DNA of 64,000 nt, taken from positions 62,001-126,000 of the forward strand of contig VZSF01008857.1 in assembly GCA_013398295.1 (NCBI GenBank), read 5' to 3'. The notes under the pieces were generated by a model. The model made no database searches, was not told the origin of the DNA, and saw nothing but the letters and a program-made list of their open reading frames with translations. Of this stretch, positions 13,679 to 24,174 are shown piece after piece; the stretch's first letter is position 1; each line of letters opens with the position of its first letter. Both the position numbers and the translations under genes were made by a program. Origin of the DNA: Chionis minor (Eukaryota; Chordata; Aves; Charadriiformes; Chionididae).

Positions 13679-13968
13679 CGGGTTGCCCGCGTTCGGCCGG
13701 GCCGCCGCGCCTGGGGTGGCCGGGCCCCTGGCACAGAGTCGCGGTCCCGGCGCGGCCCACGCCAGCGGACGCGGGGGAAGGCGGCGGGCCGCGGCCCGGG
13801 AGGTGCGCTGGGGAGGAGCGGGAGCGCGTTTTCTGCCTTTGTGCTGGCGGGGGGTGGGGGCGAGGAAGAGGCACCGGGGGCCTAGACCTGCCGCTTACCT
13901 GCGGGGTCGGGCGGGGAGGTGTCTCGGGTGCGATCCCCGCCCCGCTCGCCGCGGACGCGCCCAGGTGG

Positions 13969-14013
13969 CAGGAGCCCCTCCGGGTGGGANNNCAGGAGCC
14001 CCTCCGGGTGGGA
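13969..14013. repeat. 21-bp duplication flanking NNN
   Basis: The same 21 bases (starting caggagcccc, ending gggtggga) occur at 13969-13989 and 13993-14013, separated only by NNN. This is most simply two contig ends that overlap and were joined without merging, not a biological tandem repeat. Confidence 0.8.
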
Positions 14014-14949
14014 CCCGCCCGCGGCCAGCGGTGCCCGTGGCCGCGTTCTTGGAAATGAACACGGCATGCCGTGCGTTTCCTTCCTGACCCGAAACGGAAT
14101 CGGTGCCTCCTCTCACTCGCCGCCGAGCTGCTCCTCTCGCTCCTGTGAGTAAACAGAGACCAGATCGTGGGCTCAGGCTCTGTGCTTCGCACTCTAATTT
14201 AGGATGGCTTAGTTTAGAATAAACACTTCTTCACGACCTAATACCCCAATACGCACTTATCCTCGATTTTCTAAAATAGCCAGTCTGTGGTGTTTAAATC
14301 CGGAGACACCACTGTGCCTTTCAAGTATGTATTCACAGTGCATCTCTCAAGCATGTGTGCCTGCCGTGGACACACATACTAGGCAAAGTGAGCAGTCCAG
14401 ACTGACTCCAAAACTTCAGTGGTCTTGTGTCACTAGCATGCAGACTAAGGGCCCTATGCAGTATTGCTGAAGCAATAAGCAAAAAGGTTGTTATGCTTGA
14501 TGTAAAGATAGACGCACTTAATTATATATTGATCAACTGGATGGGAAAGGCTGTGGGGGCAAGGTCTCTTTGGTCGGTTCGGGGATACTTGAGTCTTTGT
14601 CATACTTGACAGGTGAACTGTACCTCTGCATCACAAACATGTTTGTGAATTGCATTTATAAGCTACCAAAACTTTAAAAGAGGAAATCAAACTGCTCAGT
14701 TCACCCACGTTACTTTATGCACAAACCTAGTTTTCTTTCCTTAGTAATTTACCTATACGGGACAATTTTTAAATTTTTTTTTTTTTTAATAGAAACCTAT
14801 CTTTTGGGGGGGTATATGTTCTTAGTGAAGCCCTTTGTGTGCCATCCTCTGAAATACAGGAATTATTTCAGAGGAAAACAGTTCCACTTCTCTGTAGTGG
14901 AAAACAAAATTAAAACTTATCACAGCATGTCTAACACTATGGCTATGAC

Positions 14950-14956
14950 TGAGTCA
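14950..14956. promoter_or_regulatory. AP-1 / MARE-like site
   Basis: TGAGTCA within tgacTGAGTCAGCta, which is close to a Maf recognition element as well as an AP-1 site. It lies 1.5 kb into ERRFI1 intron 1, a plausible place for a stress- or growth-factor-responsive enhancer. A single motif is weak evidence. Confidence 0.3.
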
Positions 14957-17354
14957 GCTATAAAGGAATATTTTTTTCCTGACTGTAAGCTGGCTATATT
15001 CACATTAAAATTTTCAGGAGGGTGAAGTACTTAAGCATGCATCTGAAATCTGACAAGCAGAGGCAAGGCAATTGTCTTGCTATTTAATTATTAGTTTTCT
15101 ACTGGCAATTTACAGGTTCCTCCCAGTTGCTGTGTAGGACCATGAAATGGTAGCTCAAATTTTAACTGAACTTAAACTCGTTGATGAACAGCAGTTCTTT
15201 GAATATATTCCAAAATAGCTGACTATTATAATCTAAATACATTGTTTATCTGCTATTCAGTAGATTTACCTCTTTAAATTTATGCCCATCATGATTTGGG
15301 GTATACCTCTAGAATTAATTTTATTTGCAGCCTCCTATGATTTGAGCAGCATTTTTATCCATCTTCACTATGTGGTCATAGTCATAATTTATCTGCCACA
15401 AAACAGTCCATTTCTGGTTGGCAGAACACGTAGAAAAATCTCTCAAAGTTAAGAATATGCCTCATTTATATAATAACTGTAAAAAATATAGTTGCTATAA
15501 ATGGAAACATCTTCTGAGGCTTGTATCTGAGCATGATTTGGCGTATGACTCGGAGGAATACTGAACTGCACCATGGAGGTTTGGTGCATAGTAAATAAGA
15601 TCTTATTATTTGTTAAATGATTAGATTTAAACTAACCTTGTGAGACTGTTTCTGCTAGGTGTTGGTTGCTGAGCATTCATCTAGTTGCAAAGACAAAAGC
15701 ACTTAAGGGGTGATATGACCACTAGAGAACCAGGATTTTTTTTTAAGTATGTGGAGTTCCAGAAAGTATACCAACAGCTCATAAGCTTTTTAAAGGCCAA
15801 TTAGAAGTCTGAAATACTTAAATATTAAAAGAGGTGGCTCTATGTTAAGTATTTATGTTAAATAGAAAGTCAAAGGAAAAAAGGAAATTAGATCACATTG
15901 TCAAATAAGGAACAACTAGCTAGAGCTGATGACTTGTAGTGCAAAAATGTGCCCCTCCTCCTGTGAATTGCTTCTGAGATTTATTAAAGATATGTGGTGG
16001 CAAGGTGAGCAAAAATAGGTTGTGCATTTAAGGTAGCCACATATCTTCCCATTCCAAAAGTGGTAAGTCTTACTTTCCACCCCCACCCTTTCTTCCCCAT
16101 TTCTTAGAAGTAGTATTTAAGCTGCTTGTCAAGAGTGTTGCCTTTATAAAATTTGTCCAAAATTTGTGCAGGTATTCAAAAATCTATACAGCAAATTGCT
16201 GTATTCTGTACCTATTAAGTGAAACATTCTAGAGCATGCTTTGTTGTACTGTGTGTACCAGAAAGGTTTTCTTTATTATGAACCTGACTCACCTCAATAT
16301 TTGGTTGCATTGGGGCTGGGAGAGCAGGGAACAGAGTAACAAGATTCTCTGTGTGATCAGTGATAGGTGTTGACCTAAAATGTATACAAATGCTGTAGTT
16401 TCTAAATAGAGGATTACTATTGCTATAACACAAGTATTTAGTGATATGTTTCAGTATGAAAACTGTATACTTGGGATGTTTTACATAACTCTACTTTGTG
16501 TCACAAAAAATTTCCAATATATACCCATATACATTCCTCACTATGTAGATACCCTACTGTTTATGGATATATTTGACCGTTTTCAGCTTACACGTATCCA
16601 TCCTACTATTCATCACTCATCAGTTCAAGTCTGAAGGTATATTTGGCCTTGGGAAAAAAAAAAATCAATCTTGTCTCCAATATTTAAAATATGTATTTGT
16701 TAATGTGAACAGGCATGAACAATTAAAAATTACCTCCTTTGCACAGTTACCTTGCCTTACAGTGGGTGCTGTTGATAGCTTCCTAATGTACTGACAAACC
16801 TTTGAATTGCCTTGGCTTGCATCTGCCCTGTAGAAATTTCTAGCTATAGTTAGTTTGAACTAACTCAGTTTCTTTTGAGTAACGCTGAAACGGTAACATC
16901 TTCAAAAGTGCTAACTGCTTCAGTCTTTCTAAGTGCCATAATCTATGCATAACTAGGCCAGACAAGCAGAGTAACTGGAAACCCATTCTGTTCACATGAG
17001 CAGCAAACAAGTGTGAGATCCAGAATGTTTCATTACTGCATAGCGTCCATTTTCTTTAGGAAATGTAGTTTGATTTTTATTTATGGTTAAGTTTAGATCC
17101 TTAAGTATTTAAGGAGGCAGGATTGGGCCAACAGTTACAGTGGAAACCATTGACGCTTATATCTTCATGACGCTTTTAAAGCCAATTACTAGAAAATAGT
17201 ACCTCGTGAGTTATGTACCACTCAGCTTTAGTAAGAGCACACTGTATAAAATACAGCATTTGTCCTCAATTATATGTCCTCACGGCTCCCTCTTTAAGAT
17301 ACTGTTTCTTCAAACAAGGTTATGCACTTTTAAAATATAGGAAACATGGAAAAA

Positions 17355-17500
17355 GTAACAAGGTGGTTTAGTGGAAGAGCACATGCCTTACCTCTCTTGA
17401 TACTCCCAGCCTAAGGCATGGAGGACAATTTCACAACTCTGTCCATTCACAACTCATCACTGCAATGTTGAGGCAAGTCACCTTCTGTGAATTGACAAAG
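17355..17500 (+). mobile_element. Possible MIR-like SINE remnant
   Basis: 'gtggtttagtggaagagcac' resembles the tRNA-derived head of MIR elements (box-A-like tggtttagtgg). About 110 bases later 'tgaggcaagtcaccttctgtg' resembles the MIR core phrase around 'gggcaagttacttaacctctctg'. The middle is not recognisable. This is a weak call. Confidence 0.25.
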
Positions 17501-19324
17501 AGGTCATTGTTAGAAGCAGGCAAGTTTTAGGGCTGCAAAATTTGTCTGTGTTTTATTTTTTTAAAAATAAAAAGTTGATTTAAACAAGCAAAAATTTCCT
17601 TTTCCTAGAGTATGTAAATATTTAAGTCCATTTCAGAAGTTGAGCTTAGCATTCCAAAGGGATTTCAGAGAGGTGATTGTGCAACTATCAGTCTTGAGAG
17701 CCGAGATTTAGACAGCATTCAGAAAGCTGACACAGTAATTACTAGCAGTGGTTTTGGCGTGGGATCTGATGGAGGTTGGGCTTCTTAACAAGCCCTGCAA
17801 GGGTTGTACGTTATCATAGCAAGTGCATTACATGTGCTCTCAAACTACAGCAATGCCACCCCCCCTTCCTGTCTCATTTTTTATATCATAATCAATGTCT
17901 CGCTCATGGTCTTGTCAGATCTTGTATGTGTGCTGAGGTGGAGTACTATCATTTGCTGACTAATCAGTTGTTCTGTATCAGTGATTTTTCAACTTGTGAC
18001 TTGCATTTGACTTCAAAAAATACTGAAATCAAAGTGCAAACTCCTCCATAGGCAGTAGCCTTAAGTTCACTAATTCAGTCTCCTCCATTTCTTTTACAGA
18101 TTCATTGCTAATATGATAGTATCTGAGGCACAAAAAAAAAATATATATCACTGCTCAATACTTTGTGAGCTGATGTGATGGATGTTTGATTTGTGAATAG
18201 CGTTAACATAATAGGAAGTAATTTTAGAACTGGTGCTATACTTTTACTGTGCCGCTAAAGTCTTTTTGACAAATAGATTTCTCCAGTCATCTGCTCACCC
18301 ATAGACAACGGTTATGCTTGCACTCACAGAACTGGAAGGAAGAACTTCTGTTACAGGACTACTAGAGATTTTGAACTCATTTGCTAATCAGAACTATGTT
18401 ATTGCTTCCTGGGGCTGTATGTTTATATTTAATTTTACTATGAAACTCTACAGTGCCCATTACTAGGAAGGGTCCAACTTGACTGTGTGATGCAAAGATT
18501 TCCAGGGTTAACTAGCTTTTAAGGACATTGTCTGAAAAAGAAGAATATAGTCTTTACTAAAATCGAGAGGGCTGAAGTAAGTCGGACTAAGACGCTAATG
18601 CTCTTCTGCAGCAGATAGAACACTGTTCTGGCTCTTGTTTGCTTCTTACTAAAGCTAAAGACCCTCCTGTCTAGAGTTCTTCTTGAATGCCTGGATAAAA
18701 TACACTGGGTATCTGGTAATGAATAAAAAAAAAAAATCCCACTTCTGTTGACACAAGGGTGATCACTGGTAGTCATGATCAGTAAAACCATCACACTCTT
18801 TAAGAGAATGTGATTAGGTCTTGCATATTACAAACATACATAGAGTCAGAAGCTATTTTGCATGTACTGTTTGCTTGGATGATCAATACTGGACCCAATT
18901 CAAATTTGGAAAAGTACAGCAGAGTCATTCTTTCTCAAACAAGTGTTTATAAAAGGCAAATAGTGTTAGATTGCAAATTAATCCTGAGGCACCTGGTTTA
19001 CAGTCCTGCTTAGGAGTCTGCCTATCCCTCATGTTGCAAATAAATACAATGGATCTTTCGTCTTAAAGGAAAAGATGTAGAATGCCTGGGTTTTTAACAG
19101 ATTTACCATAAGCGTAAGCTATTACTTGTTTCTGTACCCTGTTTTCTTGCACTGCCATACTGTGAAGGGTTTTTTTAGCATGTATACTGCACTGATGTAG
19201 CTGGCCCTCAATTGTTGGTTGACTTTTCTTCAGGTGGAATTGTTTCTTTTGGGGGGAGGAGGAAGGAAGTTCATGTTAAACTGGTCATATTCTTGATTCT
19301 CCAGAGAAACACAAACCAAACTGT

Positions 19325-19425
19325 CTTGGGTGGGTGGTATGTTTTGTGTTTTTTGGCGGTGGGGTTTTTTTTTGTGTGGGTGGGGTTTTTTTGGTTGGTT
19401 TTGGTTGGGTTTTTTTTGGTTTTGT
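19325..19425. repeat. T/G-rich low-complexity tract
   Basis: About 100 bases made almost entirely of T and G runs: repeats of ggttttt, gggtgggt, ggttggtttt. It gives an apparent hydrophobic or VGFF-rich open frame that is an artefact of the composition. Confidence 0.75.
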
Positions 19426-20372
19426 TACAGCCATCTAACACCATACTGTACTTGCTGAATTTAGGATATTTGAGTAGATGAAGCACAGACCCAGAGAACG
19501 TATTTCTTTATAGTCTTGGACTTAATTTCTCCTGCCTTCAGAATGTTCGCTACTTTTACACTGTCCCCCCAGTAACCCATTTTGAATTTCCTAAACAAAG
19601 CCCCATAAGTCAATATGTTCCTTAAACTATGGTTACTTATATAAAGCAATTACCAACACATTTATTTCTCTTGTAAATGGGCCGGGTAAAGCTTTGGTCA
19701 CACATTCAAAATAAATCTGAATACAGCAGGACATTTTAAGTTGAGATTATTTCAAATCACTAGATTTCCAATTTGAAATAGCTAGAAGACTTGAGGCTGA
19801 TTTAAAGTATCTTAATGCTGAAGTTTGTTAACAATAGTGACTTCCTTATAGAAAGAAGTTTTGGAGTTCTGATTTAAGTACTCGGCAATTCCATTTTTGG
19901 AGCAATGGCCATTTGTTAGGCAATTGAAGGTAATACTTAAAAACAGACTAGGCTGTTATATGGTGGCTACACTGGAAACCATAAACTCAATTAGAAAAAA
20001 GATAGAACTAAAGATAGATGGCTACTAGAAAGTTAAAGAAATCATTCTGGAAAACTTATTTTGCCTGAATAACTGGCAGTTTATGTACAAGAACTGAAGT
20101 TGTTGATGCACATTTGCCATATATGAATAACTTTACTGAACACGTTTTCCTTTTTTCTATATAGTTTAATTCTGTAAGAGAACTTACCTATTTTGTACTT
20201 TAGTTTCGCAGATGCAAAATAACAAATTTGGTAAAGTTCTCCTATCGGCACGTATTAGGACAGAAGGCCTTTCTACAGAGCTATTTAATTCCTTGAAATA
20301 CTGAAATTTCAGATAAGAGATGAACTCCTCAAGTTTGCATTTCTGATATTTGTGTCCTCCTCTCTTTTGAAG

Positions 20373-20569
20373 GGAATGAAAACTGCAGGAAACCTGTCAA
20401 GGGCTGAATTTCTAGGGTTGTGAGACATCACCAGAGAGCAGTACACAATGTCAACTGCAGGAGTTGCTGCTCAGGAGATGAGAGTCCCATTAAAAACCGG
20501 ATTTCTTCACACTAGTCAAGGCATGGGGAATCTGAAAACCTGCTGGGGTAGCCACAGTGGATTTGAAAA
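20373..20569 (+). CDS. ERRFI1: ERRFI1 exon 2 (coding from 20448)
   Basis: The acceptor tctcttttgaag ends at 20372 and the donor gaaaa|gtgagtg begins at 20570. Codons 1-40 plus two bases; the asparagine at 41 is completed in exon 3. Bases 20373-20447 are 5' UTR. Confidence 0.88.
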
Positions 20570-22561
20570 GTGAGTGAGGCTACAATTTGATCTCTTGCAT
20601 CTTCAAGTATATGAGATGAGCATTAAGAATACTTGTACCAGTATCAACCTATGGTTTACTTACAGTGAAGGCTTTTTTTTTTTTGTAGTACTTTCTTTAA
20701 TGTGGACCCTATAGCAGTGGCATATAATTTGAATCCATCAACAGAGCAACATTTACCACCCATCGGTAAGTATAGACTAACACATACGTATTTAGGTAGT
20801 GTAATGGAAAAAAAAACCACCTCAAGTCTTCACCAAGACATCAATTGCTTTCTCATTCTGGATATAAGGCTGCCCTCTGGTGATGGAATGCAAGCATTTC
20901 AAGAAAATATTGCTACTGAAGTCCAACACCCCCCCCCCCCCCATTTTAAATAATACGATCAAGTTAAAAGAAATAAACAAAACCCCCTTTTCTTGTACTT
21001 AGAGGCCTCTGAGTTGCCATTACACTTCTGACAGAAAAGTCATTCAGTAAAACATCATTTGTTCTATTGTAGTCCTCTGCTGCGATCTTCGTAGCTGTAG
21101 CTCTGTAGCTTGGGGTCTCTTGAACTACATCATTTAAGTGGAGCACTGGCCTAAAACAATAAGGTAATCAGCTGCTCTCTTAACTAAATGCATAAATCCA
21201 CAACCAGAAAAGATCTATAATAGCTATGTTTTGTTACTGGAGTCATTAAGCAGACATTACTTATTGTTGTATTAGAAGGAATTAAATAGTTAAATATGCA
21301 GTGGCAAAGTCATGTGCTAGAGTGTTACTTAGAAAAGTGTTTCTGAGACTTTCTCACTTTTTTAGGGCACTCTTCCAACCATGTGTCCATGAATGACCAC
21401 AGCTTTGCTGAAAGTTGCAAAGTCCCATCTCAGAAATCAAGTCCACCTCCTGTAAGTCCCAAAAATGAACAGCCAATTTCAAGATACGAAGACCATCTTG
21501 TTCCTGGCTTCAGTAAACTGTCATTAACCATGGGCTGCGTTTCTGAAGAAACACCTCCTCATATGCCAATAAAAAATGGACCAATTCAATTTCTGTCTGC
21601 ATCTTCCAATGACCGTAGTTCCAGACCACTACCCCCTCTGCCTATTGCTGAAGATGTTACTCCAGATGAGGTTGACAAAGAGGTGGAATTCTTGACTAGC
21701 TCAGATACTGACTTTTTGTTAGAAGATTATGAACTTCCTCCTTTTAAATCCAGTGCTCCAAGCCGACGGAGCTTTAGGGGCTGTGGACAAATCAACTATG
21801 CATACTTTGATACTCCAACAGGACCAAAAACAGAAGATGCCAACCCTACACAAAGCCTAAATGGATACGTATCCAGTATTTATCCTCCTCCACAGCAGCT
21901 GCATCGACGTTTGCGAAGGTCCCATTCTGGGCCAGCTGGATCTCTTAATAAACCAGTAGTAAGACTATCTGGACACATAAACAGGTCTTCTCCAAACTCT
22001 GATGAAGATAAACCAGAGATTCCACCAAGGGTTCCTATACCTCCAAGGGCTCTCAAACCAGATTACAGAAGGTGGTCAGCAGAAGTTGCTTCTAGTGCAT
22101 ACAGTGATGAAGACAGGCCTCCGAAAGTTCCCCCAAGAGAACCTTTATCACGCAGCAATTCCCGTACACCGAGTCCCAAAAGCCTGCCATCATACCTCAA
22201 TGGGGTTATGCCCCCCACCCAGAGTTTTGCACCTGATCCTAAGTATGTCAGCAGCAAAGCTCTACAAAGACAATATAGTGAAGGATCTTCCAACAGGGTC
22301 CCTTGCATTCTTCCGATTATTGAAAATGGTAAGAAGGCCAGTTCAACTCACTACTATCTGCTGCCTGAAAGACCTCCATATTTGGACAAGTATGAGAAAT
22401 TCTTCAGAGAAGCAGAAGAAAGTAGCTCTAGCACAGACCTTCAGTCCTGGTCTAATGACTGTACAGCCACTTCAGCCCCAGCAAAACTGGACTCAAAAGC
22501 TAGAATGGACATAGCTGGTCATCTGAAACGAAAACACCTGTCTTATGTGGTTTCCCCGTAG
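20448..22561 (+). CDS. ERRFI1: ERRFI1 (MIG6/RALT), ERBB receptor feedback inhibitor 1
   Basis: Cytosolic adaptor that is induced by growth factors, then binds the EGFR/ERBB kinase domains, blocks their activation and promotes receptor endocytosis. The coding sequence joins 20448-20569, 20689-20765 and 21366-22561 (1395 bp, 464 residues; the human protein is 462). Visible along the protein: an N-terminal block VPLKTGFLH (the CRIB-like region in mammals); the SH3-ligand stretch RPLPPLPI at about 153-160; the 14-3-3-type site RRSHSGP near 250-256; and PPRVPIPPR near 286-294. The ERBB-binding segment starting [15 protein letters not shown] is at about 313, and its paired tyrosines ([11 protein letters not shown]) are at 396-397. 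The C-terminus is [11 protein letters not shown]. All introns have GT-AG ends and phases agree. The start ATG gives the conserved [10 protein letters not shown] opening. It is tail-to-tail with PARK7. Confidence 0.96.
20689..20765 (+). CDS. ERRFI1: ERRFI1 exon 3
   Basis: 77 bp between a T-rich acceptor (tttttgtag, ending 20688) and donor g|gtaagt. It encodes the conserved [12 protein letters not shown] block that follows the CRIB-like region. Confidence 0.92.
20929..20942. repeat. C14 homopolymer
   Basis: Fourteen cytosines in ERRFI1 intron 3, a likely sequencing and length-polymorphism hotspot. It is not part of an exon. Confidence 0.9.
21366..22561 (+). CDS. ERRFI1: ERRFI1 exon 4 (last coding exon)
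   Basis: The acceptor ctcactttttttag ends at 21365, and the frame runs open for 398 codons to TAG at 22559-22561. It holds all the proline-rich ligands, the 14-3-3-type site and the whole ERBB-binding region, as in mammals where this exon encodes most of the protein. Confidence 0.96.
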
Positions 22562-23925
22562 TCTCTGGGAGCATCGTCTCTACTTAGTTGTTCAGGATGG
22601 AGCTGAACTTTATCATGTTACAAAGTTCTTAAGGTTCTGAGATAATGAAGTAGGACCAGTTTGTCCTCCGAGAACTGGAAAGCGGATGGTAAAGTCCTCT
22701 TATGCTGCATATCTCTGATGTGTTTCTTAAGACTGTTTTTTGTCTTGGTATGTATAGCTGAAAACCTACAAAGATTCCATAGAAACATATGGAGGGATAG
22801 TAGTCACAGTTGGCCAGTTATATGCTACCTAGGTGAACGTGTTTGGTAGTCAGGTTATTAAAAAAAAATACCTAGCTTTGCTTACAAGTAACTTATAGAG
22901 CTGTCAACAGAGCAGATAATGCAGTACAGTGTTTGTATCAGGCATTTCCAAAACTTCTTTCACACAGTAACTCTGCCGAGAACATACTCTATCTTCTTTG
23001 ACTAGGATATGCCAACCTCGTAAGAAGGTAACTGTGAGATCTGATATCCACTTCAAGACTTGGCAAGCATATTGGAAGTGCATTTCGAAAGATAAATCTC
23101 TTTTAAAATATAATTTGACACTAATAGACTTTTAAAGTGAGTTAGGTTTTGTGGATTCTTTCAGTTGCTAGACACACTTGGCACAATTTTGCAGTTTTCC
23201 CTAGGAGAGACCTGGACAAGTTACTGCTAAGCTGCTGCTGCTCTTTTTGTTCTCGATCCTAGAAAAGTGTGAAAGTGTTCTGGAAGTGGCAAAGGATATG
23301 AGCGGCTATACAGTTGCTATTAAGTAGGCAGTAACAACTACATGCTCACCTAGAGTCTGAAATCCTGACTGTATTAAATACAGAAACACAGCACAAGCTG
23401 GTCTTGTGTGTTGGTGTTTCTATTCAGTATTTTAGGGGAGGAGGAGGGTATGAGGAAAAGAGATTATTCCATTTATGAACAGTGTCAGTCCCATCTCTCG
23501 CTGCTTCAGATGCTGCTTCTTGCTGTTTAATTTTTCCTCATTGTGCCTCAGCAATCCACTAAAGTTCATTGAGGTGCCCCATTTGTGACATGAGGTGCCA
23601 CATTAGCAGTTGTGATTACATTTATCCTCTTACAGATAAGCACAAGAGAAAGGGTGCTCCTAACGGAGGTACAGAAGGTGAATGTGTTCCTCCTAACAGA
23701 AATAAACAAGCTGTTTACAGTTTAAACTGCTGAATGAGATGTTTGAGCTATTTTAAAGCTTACTTTTTATTTGTTTTAGTACAAACTAAATGAAGGTGAA
23801 ATACATGCTATAGAAATGCACTGATATTTCTGCATCGTGTACAGTATTGAATAAAAAAGAATTCACTTTGTATTTTGAATATTGTCATGTCTTGAGTTTA
23901 ATAAAGTTATAAAATACTTATTTAT
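22562..23925 (+). other. ERRFI1: ERRFI1 3' UTR
   Basis: A T/A-rich tail of about 1.3-1.6 kb after the stop codon with no further open frame of note. It contains scattered ATTTA-like elements (for example around 23769 and 23919), which would suit the short-lived mRNA expected of an immediate-early gene. The end depends on which poly(A) signal is used. Confidence 0.6.
23850..23905 (+). terminator. ERRFI1: ERRFI1 poly(A) signals
   Basis: AATAAA at 23850-23855 and again at 23900-23905. Further copies at 24024-24029 and 24150-24155 could serve longer isoforms. Which one is used cannot be told from sequence. Confidence 0.55.
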
Positions 23926-24174
23926 GATACATTTTGGTTTTTGATTTATTGAATGGCGTATGCAATTGTGCATTTGAGTTCTGCATTTACTGGAAGGTTC
24001 AAAGTGAATAATGTTAAATGTGCAATAAATGTTGAATTCAGCTTGCATTTAAGGCTTCTGCAGAAGAGTTCAATAACTCACATTGCACACCATTAGCTTT
24101 AATTCCTTCTTACTACCTGGTAGCATGGTGTCTATAGTTTTGTGCTGACAATAAAACATCATGTAAGATTTAAG

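Larger units (their letters stand above)
12383..13970. promoter_or_regulatory. ERRFI1: CpG island of the ERRFI1 promoter
   Basis: About 1.6 kb that is very G+C rich and dense in CpG, in sharp contrast to both flanks. It covers the ERRFI1 core promoter and exon 1. Near its left edge a 19-base unit beginning ggcccggctc is tandemly duplicated (12383-12401 and 12402-12420). An assembly gap of 102 N lies inside it. Large open frames on both strands here are the usual product of stop-poor CpG-rich DNA and are not called as genes. A divergent non-coding transcript from the minus side is possible but unsupported by sequence alone. Confidence 0.85.
13457..20372 (+). other. ERRFI1: ERRFI1 intron 1
   Basis: About 6.9 kb between the exon 1 donor (13457) and the exon 2 acceptor (tctcttttgaag, ending 20372). 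No internal exon is recognised. It contains a TGAGTCA site at 14950-14956, a possible MIR-like SINE near 17355-17500, and a T/G-rich low-complexity stretch at 19325-19425. Confidence 0.7.

Noticed and set aside
17355..17430. tRNA-like box A (tggtttagtgg)
   Set aside because: No matching box B or foldable cloverleaf follows; listed only as a weak MIR-like remnant.
19212..19481. 89-codon hydrophobic frame in ERRFI1 intron 1
   Set aside because: Produced by a T/G-rich low-complexity tract.
20702..20953. 83-codon frame starting in ERRFI1 exon 3
   Set aside because: It is exon 3 read through its donor into intron 3 and ends after the C14 run; the spliced reading is clearly correct.
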